DNA of 64,000 nucleotides from Stenotrophomonas sp. ISL-67 (GTDB taxonomy: Bacteria > Pseudomonadota > Gammaproteobacteria > Xanthomonadales > Xanthomonadaceae). Below are positions 54,732-63,976 of the stretch, one piece after another. The stretch's first letter is position 1. Every line of letters starts with the position of its first letter. Location: assembly GCF_018612915.1 (NCBI RefSeq), contig NZ_JAGGRL010000010.1:1-64000 (forward strand). Reading direction: 5' to 3'. The translations under genes and the position numbers were made by a program. Below the pieces are notes generated by a model. The model saw only the letters and a program-made list of their open reading frames with translations. It did not search any database and was not told where the DNA came from.

Positions 54732-55783
54732 AGGGGGGCCACCGCGCCACGGCTCGGTGCTTCCCGGCGCCGGCGGATCGCCTCGACGCAGTAGTGCACC
54801 AGGGCCGGGCCGCGGAAGATCAGGCCGCTGTAGCACTGCACCAGGGCAGCGCCGGCTGCCATCTTGGCAACGGCATCGGCACCGGACTGGATGCCACCGA
54901 CGCCGATCAGCGGCATGGATTCGGGGAGGCGCGCGCGCAGGCGGCGCAGCACCAGGGTGGACTGGCCCAGCAGCGGCGCGCCGGACAGGCCGCCGGCTTC
55001 GCTGGCGTGCCGGTCGGCAGCGACCGCGCTGCGGTCGATGGTCGTGTTGGTGGCGATCACCCCGTCCACCTTCAGTTCTCCCAGCACGCGCGCGGCGGCG
55101 TCGATGTCGCGGTCGCTCAGGTCCGGGGCGACCTTGACCAGCATCGGAATCCGCTTGCCATGCTGGGCGGCGAGCGCTTCCTGGCTTTCGCGAAGCTGGG
55201 ATACCAGCTGGCGCAGTGCGGTTTCTTCCTGCAGTTCGCGCAGGCCAGCGGTGTTGGGCGAAGAGATGTTGACGGTGATGTAATCGGCCAGTGGGTACAC
55301 CTTCTGCAAACAGTGCTGGTAGTCGTCGAACGCCTGCTCGTTGGGGGTGTCCTTGTTCTTGCCGATGTTGATGCCCAGCAGTCCACCGCGGCGTCGGGAA
55401 CGCTCGACGTTGCGCACCAGCGCATCCACGCCCAGGTTGTTGAAGCCCATGCGGTTGATGATCGCCTGGTGGTCGGGCAGCCGGAACAGGCGCGGCTTCG
55501 GGTTGCCTTCCTGCGGTCGCGGGGTGATGGTGCCGATCTCGACGAAACCGAAACCCAGCGCGAACAGCGCGTCGATATGCTCGCCGTTCTTGTCCAGGCC
55601 CGCGGCCAGGCCGACCGGGTTGGGGAAGCTCAGCCCGAACACGGTGGTCGGCAGCGGGGCAGGGCGGCGTGCCACCAGCGGCGTGGTGCCGGTACGGTAG
55701 GCGAGCTCAAGCGCACTCAGGCCCAGGCCATGGGCGCGTTCGGCGTCCAGCGAGAACAGGAAGGGTCGGGCAAGCGAGTACAT
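54728..55783 (-). CDS. pyrD: Dihydroorotate dehydrogenase, class 2 (quinone)
   Basis: This 351-residue membrane-associated flavoenzyme oxidises dihydroorotate to orotate with quinone. Motifs are the N-terminal amphipathic [67 protein letters not shown] with the catalytic Ser, and [20 protein letters not shown]. It leads a tight minus-strand group with murB and the DMT transporter. Nine bases separate it from the methyltransferase gene. Confidence 0.96.
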   Translation of the reverse strand: MYSLARPFLFSLDAERAHGLGLSALELAYRTGTTPLVARRPAPLPTTVFGLSFPNPVGLAAGLDKNGEHIDALFALGFGFVEIGTITPRPQEGNPKPRLFRLPDHQAIINRMGFNNLGVDALVRNVERSRRRGGLLGINIGKNKDTPNEQAFDDYQHCLQKVYPLADYITVNISSPNTAGLRELQEETALRQLVSQLRESQEALAAQHGKRIPMLVKVAPDLSDRDIDAAARVLGELKVDGVIATNTTIDRSAVAADRHASEAGGLSGAPLLGQSTLVLRRLRARLPESMPLIGVGGIQSGADAVAKMAAGAALVQCYSGLIFRGPALVHYCVEAIRRRREAPSRGAVAPL

Positions 55784-55792
55784 GGCGTCCAG

Positions 55793-56563
55793 TCAGTCCA
55801 GCGTGCCGACGAAGGCACGGGTTTGGTATTCAAACGCAATTCTGCCATCGACCGCGTGTGCATCGAACAGCTGCTGCAGCGCTTCCAGCATCGGCGCGTG
55901 GCACGGGTGGCCCGGTGGTGGTGCATACGAAGACGACAACAGGCGGCCGCGCAGGCCATCGGCGTCCATGTACTGCGCGTTGGGGAACTGCGCGATGCCG
56001 CGCAGGCCCGGGCCGAACCACGCGCGCATGGCCTCGTCGTCCTGGTAGCGCTCGGCGACCTGGGTGTAATCGGTGCCGAACTCCAGCAGCAGCTGCTCAT
56101 AGCCGACCAGGAACGGCGAGGCGTCGAGCAGGCGCGAGTTCCAGAACACCAGCGCCAGGCCGCCCGGGCGCAGAATGCGCTTCCATTCGGTGCGCACCGC
56201 GTCGGTGTCGAACCAGTGGAAGGCCTGCGCCGCGGCAACCAGGCCGACGCTGTCGTCGGCCAGGGTGGTGGCTTCAGCGGTGCCATCCACCAGTTTCAGG
56301 CGCAGGTATTCCTTGCCCAACAGTTTCCCGGCCGCCTCGCGCATTGGCGCGTTGGGTTCCACCGCGATCACCGGGTGGCCGCTGGCCAGGAACAGCCGGG
56401 TGGAAATGCCGGTGCCGGCGCCGATGTCGGCGACCAGGGTTTCGGTCGGCACGCCCATCTGGCCATGCACCCAACCCAGCAGCGCCGGCGGGTAGTCGGG
56501 CCGGTAACGAACGTAGTCCGCCACCCGGTTGCTGAAACGTTCGGTTGCGTCCGATCCGCTCAT
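55793..56563 (-). CDS. Class I SAM-dependent methyltransferase
   Basis: This 256-residue protein has the SAM-binding motif I in LVADIGAGTGISTRLFLASG, motif II acidic region (VIAVEPNAPM) and WKRILRPGGLALVFWNSRLL. The overall shape is of the Methyltransf_11 group. The substrate is unknown. ATG 56563 (MSGSDATERFSNRVADYV) is preferred to the longer frame, which overlaps the next gene's end. It lies just upstream of pyrD on the same strand. Confidence 0.88.
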   Translation of the reverse strand: MSGSDATERFSNRVADYVRYRPDYPPALLGWVHGQMGVPTETLVADIGAGTGISTRLFLASGHPVIAVEPNAPMREAAGKLLGKEYLRLKLVDGTAEATTLADDSVGLVAAAQAFHWFDTDAVRTEWKRILRPGGLALVFWNSRLLDASPFLVGYEQLLLEFGTDYTQVAERYQDDEAMRAWFGPGLRGIAQFPNAQYMDADGLRGRLLSSSYAPPPGHPCHAPMLEALQQLFDAHAVDGRIAFEYQTRAFVGTLD

Positions 56564-56570
56564 GGGCACC

Positions 56571-56855
56571 TCACGATTGCAGGGAAACGAACCAGGCCAA
56601 CCCGCCGAAGAACAGCACGATGGCCAGCAGCGCAAGCAGGCTGCCGATCACCACTACCCAGCCCATGATCAGGCCCGCCAAGGCCAGGCCGTCGCCTTCC
56701 AGTTCCAGTGGGCGGCGGCGGATCTCGGCGCGGGCCATGTGCCCGGTGATGATCGCCACCACGCTGCCCAGGAAGGGAAGGGCGGTCCAGCCGAGGATGC
56801 CGGCGATCAGGCTGATCAATGCCATGGCGCTGGTTTGACGCGGCGGGACGCTCAT
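56571..56855 (-). CDS. DUF4190 small membrane protein
   Basis: This 94-residue protein has two membrane helices (about residues 12-38 and 57-90) separated by a conserved-looking GHMARAEIRRRPLELEGDGL loop. The ALISLIAGILGW opening and this loop are typical of DUF4190. The function is unknown. It is encoded seven bases before the methyltransferase start. Confidence 0.87.
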   Translation of the reverse strand: MSVPPRQTSAMALISLIAGILGWTALPFLGSVVAIITGHMARAEIRRRPLELEGDGLALAGLIMGWVVVIGSLLALLAIVLFFGGLAWFVSLQS

Positions 56856-56906
56856 GCGATTCCTGGGAGGTGGGGGGACAAGGGAATGATAGGGCCAGCC
56901 GGGGGT

Positions 56907-57674
56907 TTATCCCATCAGCACCTGGCCGCCATCGACATTCAAGGTGTGGCCGGTGATCCAGCGCGCCATCGGCGAGCACAGGAACAGGGCGGCATCGGCG
57001 ACTTCCTGCGGCTGCCCGAAGCGGCCGAACGGAATCCTGGCCAGCGTGCCGTGGTACAGCGCGGGGTCCTGCTCGCGCCGACGCGCCCACAGCCCATCCT
57101 CGAACTCGATCGAGCCGGGGGCGATGGCGTTCACCCGGATCCGGTCGGGGGCCAGCGCCAGTGCCTGGGAGGTGGTGTAGTGCATCAGCGCCGCCTTGGC
57201 CGCGCCGTAGGGGGCTGCGCCGGGACGCGGTTGCTGGGCCGCGATCGAGGCCAGGTTGAGGATGCAGGCGTCGGCCGACTGCTTCAGCCAGGGCAGGGCA
57301 AGGCGCGAGGCGCGCACCGCCGCCATCAGGTCCACGCCGAGGCTTGCTTCCCAACCGGCTTCGTCATCGGTCATACCGTAGCCGGTTGCGTTGTTGATCA
57401 GCACATCGATGCCGCCGAACGCGTCGGCAGCACTGCCCAGCCAGCGTTCGATATCGTCGACGCGCGAAAGGTCGGCGACCTCGGTGTGCAGCGACAGCCC
57501 TTGTGCAGCGGCATCATCGCGCAGTGCGGCCAGGCCCGCTTCGCCGCGGGCACACACCGAAACCTGGGCGCCAGCCGCAGCGAAGGCGAGCGCCATCGCC
57601 CGGCCGATGCCCTTGCTGCCACCGGCCACCAGCACGCGGCGGCCGGTGTAATCCAGGCGGGGGCGTTCGACCAT
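56907..57674 (-). CDS. Short-chain dehydrogenase/reductase
   Basis: This 255-residue classical SDR has the nucleotide motif VLVAGGSKGIGRAMALAF. NNATGYG, catalytic Ser in ILNLASIAAQ, the YGAAKAAL Tyr-Lys pair and the C-terminal GHTLNVDGGQVL are present. It is an NAD(P)-dependent oxidoreductase of unknown substrate. ATG 57674 overlaps the ALDH stop (ATGA), so it is co-translated with the semialdehyde dehydrogenase and may act in the same lysine-related pathway. Confidence 0.9.
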   Translation of the reverse strand: MVERPRLDYTGRRVLVAGGSKGIGRAMALAFAAAGAQVSVCARGEAGLAALRDDAAAQGLSLHTEVADLSRVDDIERWLGSAADAFGGIDVLINNATGYGMTDDEAGWEASLGVDLMAAVRASRLALPWLKQSADACILNLASIAAQQPRPGAAPYGAAKAALMHYTTSQALALAPDRIRVNAIAPGSIEFEDGLWARRREQDPALYHGTLARIPFGRFGQPQEVADAALFLCSPMARWITGHTLNVDGGQVLMG

Positions 57675-59206
57675 CACAGGTCGAACTTGATGCCCTGGGC
57701 CAGCGGCAGCGAATCGGAGTAGTTGATGGTGTTGGTCTGGCGGCGCATGTAGACCTTCCATGCGTCCGAACCGGACTCACGACCACCGCCGGTGTCCTTC
57801 TCACCACCGAACGCGCCACCGATCTCCGCACCGGACGTGCCGATGTTGACGTTGGCGATGCCGCAGTCCGAACCGGCGGCCGACAGGAAGCGTTCGGCCA
57901 CCTTCAGGTTCTGGGTGAAGATCGACGAGGACAGGCCCTGCGGCACGCCGTTCTGCATGTCGATGGCTTCATCCAGCGTGCTGTACTTCATCACGTACAG
58001 GATCGGTGCGAAGGTTTCGTGCTGTACCACTTCATCGCTGTTCTTCAGCCCGGTCACGATGGCCGGCAGCACGAAGTTGCCGGCGCGGTCGATGCGGGTG
58101 CCGCCGGTTTCCACGGTGCCGCCGCTGGCCTTGGCCTTCTCGATGGAGGCCAGGAACTGCTGCACGGCGCCATCACTGTTGAGCGGGCCCATCAGGTTGG
58201 CCGGGTCGGTCGGGTCGCCGATCTTGCCTTCGACCTGCTTGTACGCCTTGATCAGCGTGGCCAGCACGGTGTCGTAGACCGATTCGTGCACGATCAGGCG
58301 GCGGGTGGTGGTGCAGCGCTGGCCGGCGGTGCCGACTGCGCCGAACACGATGCCGGGGATGGCCAGCTTCTGGTCGGCGGTTTCGTCGAGGATGATCGCG
58401 TTGTTGCCGCCCAGTTCCAGCAGGCAGCGGCCAAGCCGGTGTGCGACCTTTTCAGCGACCGTGCGGCCCACCTGGGTCGAACCGGTGAAGCTGATCAGCG
58501 GCACGCGCTTGTCGGCCACCATCTTTTCCGACAGCGCGGTGCCAGCGTCGTTGATCAGGAAGAAGATGTCCGGGAAGCCGGCGCCACGCAGCGCGTCGTT
58601 GCAGATCTTCATCGAGGCGATCGCGGTCAGCGGGGTCTTGTTGGACGGCTTCCACAGGCACACGTCACCGCAGATCGCGGCCAGGAACGAGTTCCACGCC
58701 CACACCGCGACCGGGAAGTTGAACGCACTGATGATGCCGACCAGGCCGAGCGGCTGGTACTGCTCGTACATGCGGTGGCCAGGGCGCTCGGAGTGCATGG
58801 TGTAGCCGTACAGCATGCGGCTCTGGCCCACGGCGAAGTCGGCGATGTCGATCATCTCCTGCACTTCGCCGTCGCCTTCCGGCTTGCTCTTGCCCATTTC
58901 CAGTGCAACCAGCGAACCCAGCGCATCCTTGTGGGCGCGCAGTGCTTCGCCGCACAGACGCACGGCTTCGCCACGGCGCGGGGCCGGGGTCGTGCGCCAT
59001 ACCTTGAAGGCTTCCTGGGCACGGGCCACGATGGTTTCGTAGTCGGCGTCGGTGGTGGCGTACACCTGGGCGATGGCTTCACCGGTGGTCGGGTTGACCG
59101 GGGTGATCACGCCGGCATCGGTGGCCTTGGACCACTCGCCGTTGCCGAGGTAGGTGCCAGCGTTGGTCGCGTCGAGGCCGAGCGCCTTGAGCAGGTCAGA
59201 GGACAT
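57674..59206 (-). CDS. amaB: ALDH7-type aldehyde dehydrogenase (L-piperidine-6-carboxylate / aminoadipate-semialdehyde dehydrogenase)
   Basis: This 510-residue enzyme of the ALDH7 (antiquitin) group oxidises alpha-aminoadipic semialdehyde to 2-aminoadipate in lysine breakdown. Seen are [20 protein letters not shown], the Glu in [12 protein letters not shown] and the catalytic Cys in [16 protein letters not shown]. The C-terminal [20 protein letters not shown] is also typical of ALDH7. The gene symbol follows Pseudomonas usage and is less certain than the family. Confidence 0.9.
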   Translation of the reverse strand: MSSDLLKALGLDATNAGTYLGNGEWSKATDAGVITPVNPTTGEAIAQVYATTDADYETIVARAQEAFKVWRTTPAPRRGEAVRLCGEALRAHKDALGSLVALEMGKSKPEGDGEVQEMIDIADFAVGQSRMLYGYTMHSERPGHRMYEQYQPLGLVGIISAFNFPVAVWAWNSFLAAICGDVCLWKPSNKTPLTAIASMKICNDALRGAGFPDIFFLINDAGTALSEKMVADKRVPLISFTGSTQVGRTVAEKVAHRLGRCLLELGGNNAIILDETADQKLAIPGIVFGAVGTAGQRCTTTRRLIVHESVYDTVLATLIKAYKQVEGKIGDPTDPANLMGPLNSDGAVQQFLASIEKAKASGGTVETGGTRIDRAGNFVLPAIVTGLKNSDEVVQHETFAPILYVMKYSTLDEAIDMQNGVPQGLSSSIFTQNLKVAERFLSAAGSDCGIANVNIGTSGAEIGGAFGGEKDTGGGRESGSDAWKVYMRRQTNTINYSDSLPLAQGIKFDL

Positions 59207-59302
59207 GCAAACTCCTGTTGCGGATCAAAAAGGGCGCAGCCGCTGGCAGGGTGGGGTGCGGCATGCAGACCCGTGATTCTAACCCGTCACGGTCCGCCGG
59301 TA

Positions 59303-59354
59303 CCGACCAACGGTCGGCGGCTACCCCTGGTAGCGCCCGACCGTTGGTCGGGTG
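59303..59354. repeat. SMAG pair between amaB and kdsA
   Basis: A unit ending CTAC at 59324 (arms CCGACC/GGTCGG) faces a unit beginning GTAG at 59330 (arms CCCGACC/GGTCGGG). A TAGAAT -10-like box for kdsA follows at 59374-59379. Confidence 0.8.
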
Positions 59355-59409
59355 GCATTCCCCGCCAACCCGCTAGAATGGGCGTCATTGTTCGCCCCCA
59401 GGAATCTGA

Positions 59410-60255
<846 letters not shown>

Positions 60256-60378
60256 GCCGGCGGTACCCGCGCGGCGCCATTGGCCTTGGTCCTGTCGCTG
60301 AATGTGGGTATCCTTTACTGCTGCCAGCACGCAATGTGCCGGCAGCCAGCGGGCAGGCAACGCGCCTGATCCGCACAC

Positions 60379-60455
60379 GGCCCCGTAGCTCAGCTGGATA
60401 GAGCGTCCCCCTCCTAAGGGGAAGGTCGCCCGTTCGAATCGGGCCGGGGTCACCA
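60379..60455 (+). tRNA. tRNA-Arg (anticodon CCT)
   Basis: It is 77 bases long including the encoded CCA. The acceptor stem GGCCCCG pairs with CGGGGTC (one G-U). The D arm has AGCTCAGCTGGATAGAGC and the anticodon loop CTCCTAA gives CCT (reads AGG). The T arm is GCCCGTTCGAATCGGGC. Confidence 0.96.
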
Positions 60456-60539
60456 TCATCAGAGCGCGCCAGACACCACCTGCACACTTCTGTCGCCGTG
60501 CATTGACGGAAAGAATGTCAGCTTGCGCCGACCATCCTG

Positions 60540-60746
60540 ATGGATCTGCATATGTTGACCCTGGACAGCCGCCTGGAAACTCCGTGGCAGCCTGCAATGC
60601 AGGTGCCCGCACCCGAACCGCCGGTGGAAGCGCCGCCCTTGCACGAGCCGCCGGTAACCGAGCCGCCGAGTGAGGCGCCTCCCGAAGGCGATCCCCCGCC
60701 GGCCGAGCCACCGTTGGAAGCGCCGGTTCCTGGCAGAGAACGATGA
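60540..60746 (+). CDS. Small Pro/Glu-rich protein, doubtful
   Basis: This possible 68-residue protein is dominated by PP-E/A repeats after a short N-terminal stretch (DLHMLTLDSRLETPWQPAMQ). No clear ribosome binding site precedes ATG 60540; ATG 60552 is an alternative. In favour of a real gene are a strong terminator ten bases beyond its stop and the position behind the tRNA on the same strand. The terminator could equally end the tRNA transcript. No family is recognised. Confidence 0.45.
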   Translation: MDLHMLTLDSRLETPWQPAMQVPAPEPPVEAPPLHEPPVTEPPSEAPPEGDPPPAEPPLEAPVPGRER

Positions 60747-60755
60747 CTGCCAGTC

Positions 60756-60786
60756 GCGCCGCGCATGATGTGCGGCGCTTTTTTTT
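60756..60786 (+). terminator. Strong terminator after tRNA-Arg / small ORF
   Basis: GCGCCGCGCA-TGA-TGTGCGGCGC (ten pairs, one G-T) is followed by eight T. Confidence 0.9.
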
Positions 60787-60984
60787 GCTGATCACGCTGA
60801 ATGGCGTGACGAGATCGTTGGGCGCGCAGACACGATGCGAAGACGCCGCGTTGCCATCCTGCACACGTGCCTTAACGCTGCTGTTTATCGTCGTCCAAAG
60901 GTCACGTCGACTTCATTGCGAATGCGGAAAAGTGGATTCACCCCGACACGGGTCAACACGAATTCTCTTCAGGAGTAGAAATCA

Positions 60985-61434
60985 GTGAGCACCGAATCCA
61001 AGACCGCGCACACCCTCAACGACCTCATCGAGATCGCCCGTGATGGCCAGGACTTCTACACCGAAGCGGCCAAGCAGGTGAAAGATGCCGAGCTGTCCGC
61101 GCTGTTCACCCGCATCGCCGGCGTCAAGTCGCAGATCGTCACGTCGCTGAGCAGCACTGTGGCCGCCACCGGCGCAAAGCCGCCCGAACACGGTACCGTG
61201 GTGGGCTCCATGCAGCAGTTCTACGGCAAGGTCCGCGCCACCCTGGGCGACACCCAGTACGGTTACGTTGCCGAACTGGAAGAATCCGAAGATCGCCTGC
61301 TGAAGGCCTTCAGGGATGCGGCCAATGACAGTGACACGCCGCCGGTCGCGCGCCAGGAGGTCACCCGCCTGCTGCCCGTCGTGGAAGAAACCCACCAGGT
61401 CATGCGCGCTCGCAAACACGCCATGAAGCACTAA
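60985..61434 (+). CDS. DUF2383 / PA2169-type four-helix-bundle protein
   Basis: This 149-residue alpha-helical protein has LNDLIEIARDGQDFYTEAAK at the start and GYVAELEESEDRLLKAFRDA later, the ferritin-like four-helix layout of the PA2169/DUF2383 family. In Pseudomonas such proteins are linked to stress and biofilm states; the activity is unknown. It begins with GTG 60985 after a good AGGAG. A 238-base gene-free gap precedes it and a hairpin follows. Confidence 0.85.
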   Translation: MSTESKTAHTLNDLIEIARDGQDFYTEAAKQVKDAELSALFTRIAGVKSQIVTSLSSTVAATGAKPPEHGTVVGSMQQFYGKVRATLGDTQYGYVAELEESEDRLLKAFRDAANDSDTPPVARQEVTRLLPVVEETHQVMRARKHAMKH

Positions 61435-61474
61435 GCGGCTGCGGCGGTTTCACCCGCCTGCACCTCGCAGCAAG

Positions 61475-61499
61475 CGCCCCGGCTCCGCCCGGGGCGTTT
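61475..61499 (+). terminator. Terminator after the DUF2383 gene
   Basis: CGCCCCGG and a near-complementary CCGGGGCG form a GC-rich hairpin followed by three T. Confidence 0.65.
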
Positions 61500-61590
61500 G
61501 CGTATCAGGGGGCCGCGCGATTCCGGACCCCTGCGTACGGGTGTCCGGGATATGGTGCATACTCGATCACAGATATCGTTGGGATTGCTC

Positions 61591-61878
61591 ATGGAACACA
61601 TGCGTTGGCTCACGCTTCGTCTTGGCAACAACCAGTCCATCGGACCTGTGGTTCTGAAGGAGCTGTGGTCCAACGCGTGCGAGACGAACCAGTCATCGGT
61701 CACCCGCGATACCCAGGCCGGGCGCTCGATCGCCTATGCACTGCATGCACCTACCTCGCTCGCGTATCCCAAGCGGGCCGAACTGCGCATGCGCAAGTTG
61801 CTTGAAGAAGCCGGCTACACCTTCACCATGGGGTCGCTGGCGGATCGCCCGGCACCGCAGCCGGTGCGTTTCCGCTGA
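61591..61878 (+). CDS. Hypothetical protein
   Basis: This 95-residue cytoplasmic protein of mixed composition includes LTLRLGNNQSIGPVVLKELW, the Thr/Ser-rich VTRDTQAGRSIAYALHAPTS and the basic-helical KRAELRMRKLLEEAGYTFTM. The last segment could bind nucleic acid, but no family is recognised. ATG 61591 is one choice; in-frame ATGs at 61552 and 61600 are alternatives. It is convergent with the GNAT gene downstream, 15 bases between stops. Confidence 0.6.
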   Translation: MEHMRWLTLRLGNNQSIGPVVLKELWSNACETNQSSVTRDTQAGRSIAYALHAPTSLAYPKRAELRMRKLLEEAGYTFTMGSLADRPAPQPVRFR

Positions 61879-61893
61879 GGTCGCCTGCAGCGT

Positions 61894-62370
61894 TCATTTC
61901 CGGAGCGGCAGCACGCGGCGCATGATGCGCACCTGCACCCCGGTGCGATGCTTTCGCCGCTCCAGCGGCTCCCAGCCGAGCTGGGCATACAGGCCGCCAT
62001 CGTCACGTTCGGTTTGAAGGAACACTTCGCGCGCGCCATGGCCCTGCGCGATCTCCATCAACGCCGCGATCAGCCCGCTGGCCAGCTCCTTGCCGCGGTG
62101 CGCGGGGCACACGTACACGCCACCCAGCCAGTGCAGCCGTTCCGGACGTTCGGTGCGTTCATGGAATTTCAGTTGTGCGGCGGCAATGGGCTGATCGTTG
62201 TGCATGGCCATCAACAGCACGGGCAGCTCGTTGTCGTGCAGGAACACCTCCAACCGCTGTTGTTCGTCTTCCAGCGTCGCGCCCGGCATGTGGCAGCCCC
62301 AGGTGTCGAAGTACCAGCCGGCAATAACGGGCAACAGGTGGGGGGCCTGGCTGAGTGTAAGAAACGGCAT
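61894..62370 (-). CDS. GNAT-family N-acetyltransferase
   Basis: This 158-residue protein has the acetyl-CoA motif in VYVCPAHRGKELASGLIAAL and the following EVFLQTERDDGGLYAQLGWE. The N-terminal LLPVIAGWYFDTWGCHMPGA is also typical of this GNAT subgroup. The substrate is unknown. ATG 62370 (MPFLTLSQAPHL) is chosen on homology; the upstream in-frame extension is unlikely. The 307-base gap to the next gene holds no credible gene. Confidence 0.88.
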   Translation of the reverse strand: MPFLTLSQAPHLLPVIAGWYFDTWGCHMPGATLEDEQQRLEVFLHDNELPVLLMAMHNDQPIAAAQLKFHERTERPERLHWLGGVYVCPAHRGKELASGLIAALMEIAQGHGAREVFLQTERDDGGLYAQLGWEPLERRKHRTGVQVRIMRRVLPLRK

Positions 62371-62677
62371 CGGGTATTCCCTGTACGGCGCGACGGTACG
62401 TCTCAAGGCAACGCACCCGTTATACCACCCGGGTAACGGGCCTCTGCCGTGACGCGTTGCAGCTTTCCGCAACCGCGCGCAGACTTCAAACACAGACCAC
62501 GATCTCTCTCACGATGCCTTCACCTGCCTTCAACCTTCGACGCTATGGACACTCATCGGACGTGGACCACCACCCATGGAAGTGGCCTGCACGCCTTGTT
62601 CCGCCATGCCTTCGGACTCAGCCCGCAGGTCGCGCCTACACTGCGCCGTGTTTCCATTGCCGGGCATGTAGTCGCTG

Positions 62678-63625
62678 ATGAATCGTTCGATGGGCGTGGG
62701 TATCGCCAATGGCGTCGCCGCCGGGGCGCTGTGGGGCGTGGTGTTCCTGGCTCCGGCCGTGCTGAGCCGTTTCAGCGCCGTGCAGCTGTCGGCCGGGCGC
62801 TACCTGGTCTATGGGCTCATCGCCGTGGTGCTGCTGGCGCCGCGCTGGCGCGAACTGCGCGAGCGGATCGGCATGGCCGAATGGCGGGGGCTGCTGTGGC
62901 TCAGCCTGGCCGGCAACCTGGTGTATTTCGTGCTGCTGGCCCACGCGGTGCAGTGGGCGGGCGGCGCGGCGGCGTCGCTGATCGTCGGGCTGATTCCGGT
63001 CGTGGTGACGGTGGCCGGCGTGCGCGAAGAAGGCGCGGTGCCGCTGCGCCAGCTCGCGCCGGCGTTGGCCCTCTGCCTGCTCGGGGTAGCGCTGGTCGGG
63101 CATGAGGCGCTGCAGTCCGAGCATGCGCAGGGCTCGGCCAATCAACGGCTGCTGGGCCTGCTGTGCGCGTTCGGTGCGCTGTTCTCGTGGGCGCTGTACT
63201 CGATCGGCAACAGCCGCTGGCTGGCGCGGCGGCCGGACCTTTCCGGGCACGATTGGTCGCTGCTGACCGGCGTGGCTACCGGTGCGCTGGCGCTGCTGCT
63301 GGTGCCCAGCGCGTTCGTGGTCTCCGGCCCCTCGCATGCCGTGGTCGACTGGATGTGGTTCTGGGTCATCAGTGCGGGCGTGGCGGTGGTGGCATCGGTG
63401 CTCGGTAACGCCTGCTGGAACCGGGCCAGCCGCAACCTGCCGCTGACCCTGACCGGGCAGATGATCGTGTTCGAGACACTGTTCGCATTGCTGTACGGAT
63501 TCGGCTGGCAGCGCCGCTGGCCGACCCTGATGGAATCGCTGGCGATCGTCTGCCTGGTGTCCGGCGTGCTGTTGTGCGCGCATGCGCACCGCCCCCCGAG
63601 GGCGGTGGCCGAGCACGCGGGCTGA
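62678..63625 (+). CDS. EamA-type DMT-superfamily transporter
   Basis: This 315-residue protein has ten membrane helices in two EamA repeats (GIANGVAAGALWGVVFLAPA; SLIVGLIPVVVTVAGVREEG; LTLTGQMIVFETLFALLYGF). The last motif and the long central loop suggest an inner-membrane exporter of amino acids or similar metabolites. The substrate is unknown. It is the last complete large gene before the threonine operon leader. Confidence 0.9.
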   Translation: MNRSMGVGIANGVAAGALWGVVFLAPAVLSRFSAVQLSAGRYLVYGLIAVVLLAPRWRELRERIGMAEWRGLLWLSLAGNLVYFVLLAHAVQWAGGAAASLIVGLIPVVVTVAGVREEGAVPLRQLAPALALCLLGVALVGHEALQSEHAQGSANQRLLGLLCAFGALFSWALYSIGNSRWLARRPDLSGHDWSLLTGVATGALALLLVPSAFVVSGPSHAVVDWMWFWVISAGVAVVASVLGNACWNRASRNLPLTLTGQMIVFETLFALLYGFGWQRRWPTLMESLAIVCLVSGVLLCAHAHRPPRAVAEHAG

Positions 63626-63715
63626 TTGCGTTGCATGGCGAGGATGGTCACATTCGCAACTTGTTTGCCGACGATGCCTGCCGATTGCTGCGTTCGGGTT
63701 TTTGCGCTGCAACAC

Positions 63716-63742
63716 TTGACAAGCAGCATGCCGGCGTAGTTT
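63716..63742 (+). promoter_or_regulatory. Possible promoter of the thr leader
   Basis: TTGACA (63716-63721) and TAGTTT (63737-63742) with 15-base spacing. The leader ATG at 63752 is very near the implied transcript start. Confidence 0.45.
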
Positions 63743-63751
63743 TCTTGGTTC

Positions 63752-63889
63752 ATGGTCCTTGCCGCCGCCACCGCCCCGTTGCTCACCACCGCCCTCATCG
63801 GCGGCATGTGCAGCGTTGCCCGGGCCCGCGGTACCACCACCATTACTACCGTCACCACTCGCCTGGTGCGGCCCGTCGTCTTCGCGTAA
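63752..63889 (+). CDS. thrL: Threonine operon leader peptide
   Basis: This 45-codon reading frame ends VARARGTTTITTVTTRLVRP and VVFA before TAA. Seven Thr, one Ile and one Val in nine codons just before the hairpins are the sign of an amino-acid-sensing leader like E. coli thrL. A shorter version starting at ATG 63806 (27 residues, MCSVARARGTTT) is more usual in size. It is followed by alternative hairpins and then by a start codon with the N-terminus of a ThrA-like protein. Threonine shortage would stall the ribosome on the ACC/ACT run. Confidence 0.8.
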   Translation: MVLAAATAPLLTTALIGGMCSVARARGTTTITTVTTRLVRPVVFA

Positions 63890-63903
63890 TTTCCGAAAAC
63901 AAC

Positions 63904-63971
63904 GGCCCCGCACCAGATCAGGTTGCGGGGGATCTCCTTCAGCCTGAATGACGCGGGGCCTCGAATCGAGG
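63904..63971 (+). promoter_or_regulatory. thr attenuator region with an RBS-masking hairpin
   Basis: GGCCCCGC (63904-63911) can pair with GCGGGGCC (63953-63960), or CCCCGCACC (63906-63914) can pair locally with GGTTGCGGGG (63921-63930). The two are mutually exclusive. A third hairpin, CCTCG-AAT-CGAGG (63959-63971), covers the GAGG ribosome binding site five bases before the thrA start. No long T run is seen, so control may act on translation as well as or instead of transcription. Confidence 0.65.
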
Positions 63972-63976
63972 TCAGC

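Noticed and set aside
60379-61434. Integrated element at tRNA-Arg
   Set aside because: No integrase, no repeat of the tRNA 3-prime end seen downstream, and the neighbouring genes look native.
62449-63105. 218-codon plus-strand frame before and into the DMT transporter gene
   Set aside because: Its second half overlaps the transporter out of frame and is Gly/Arg/Ala-rich; first half has no recognisable feature.
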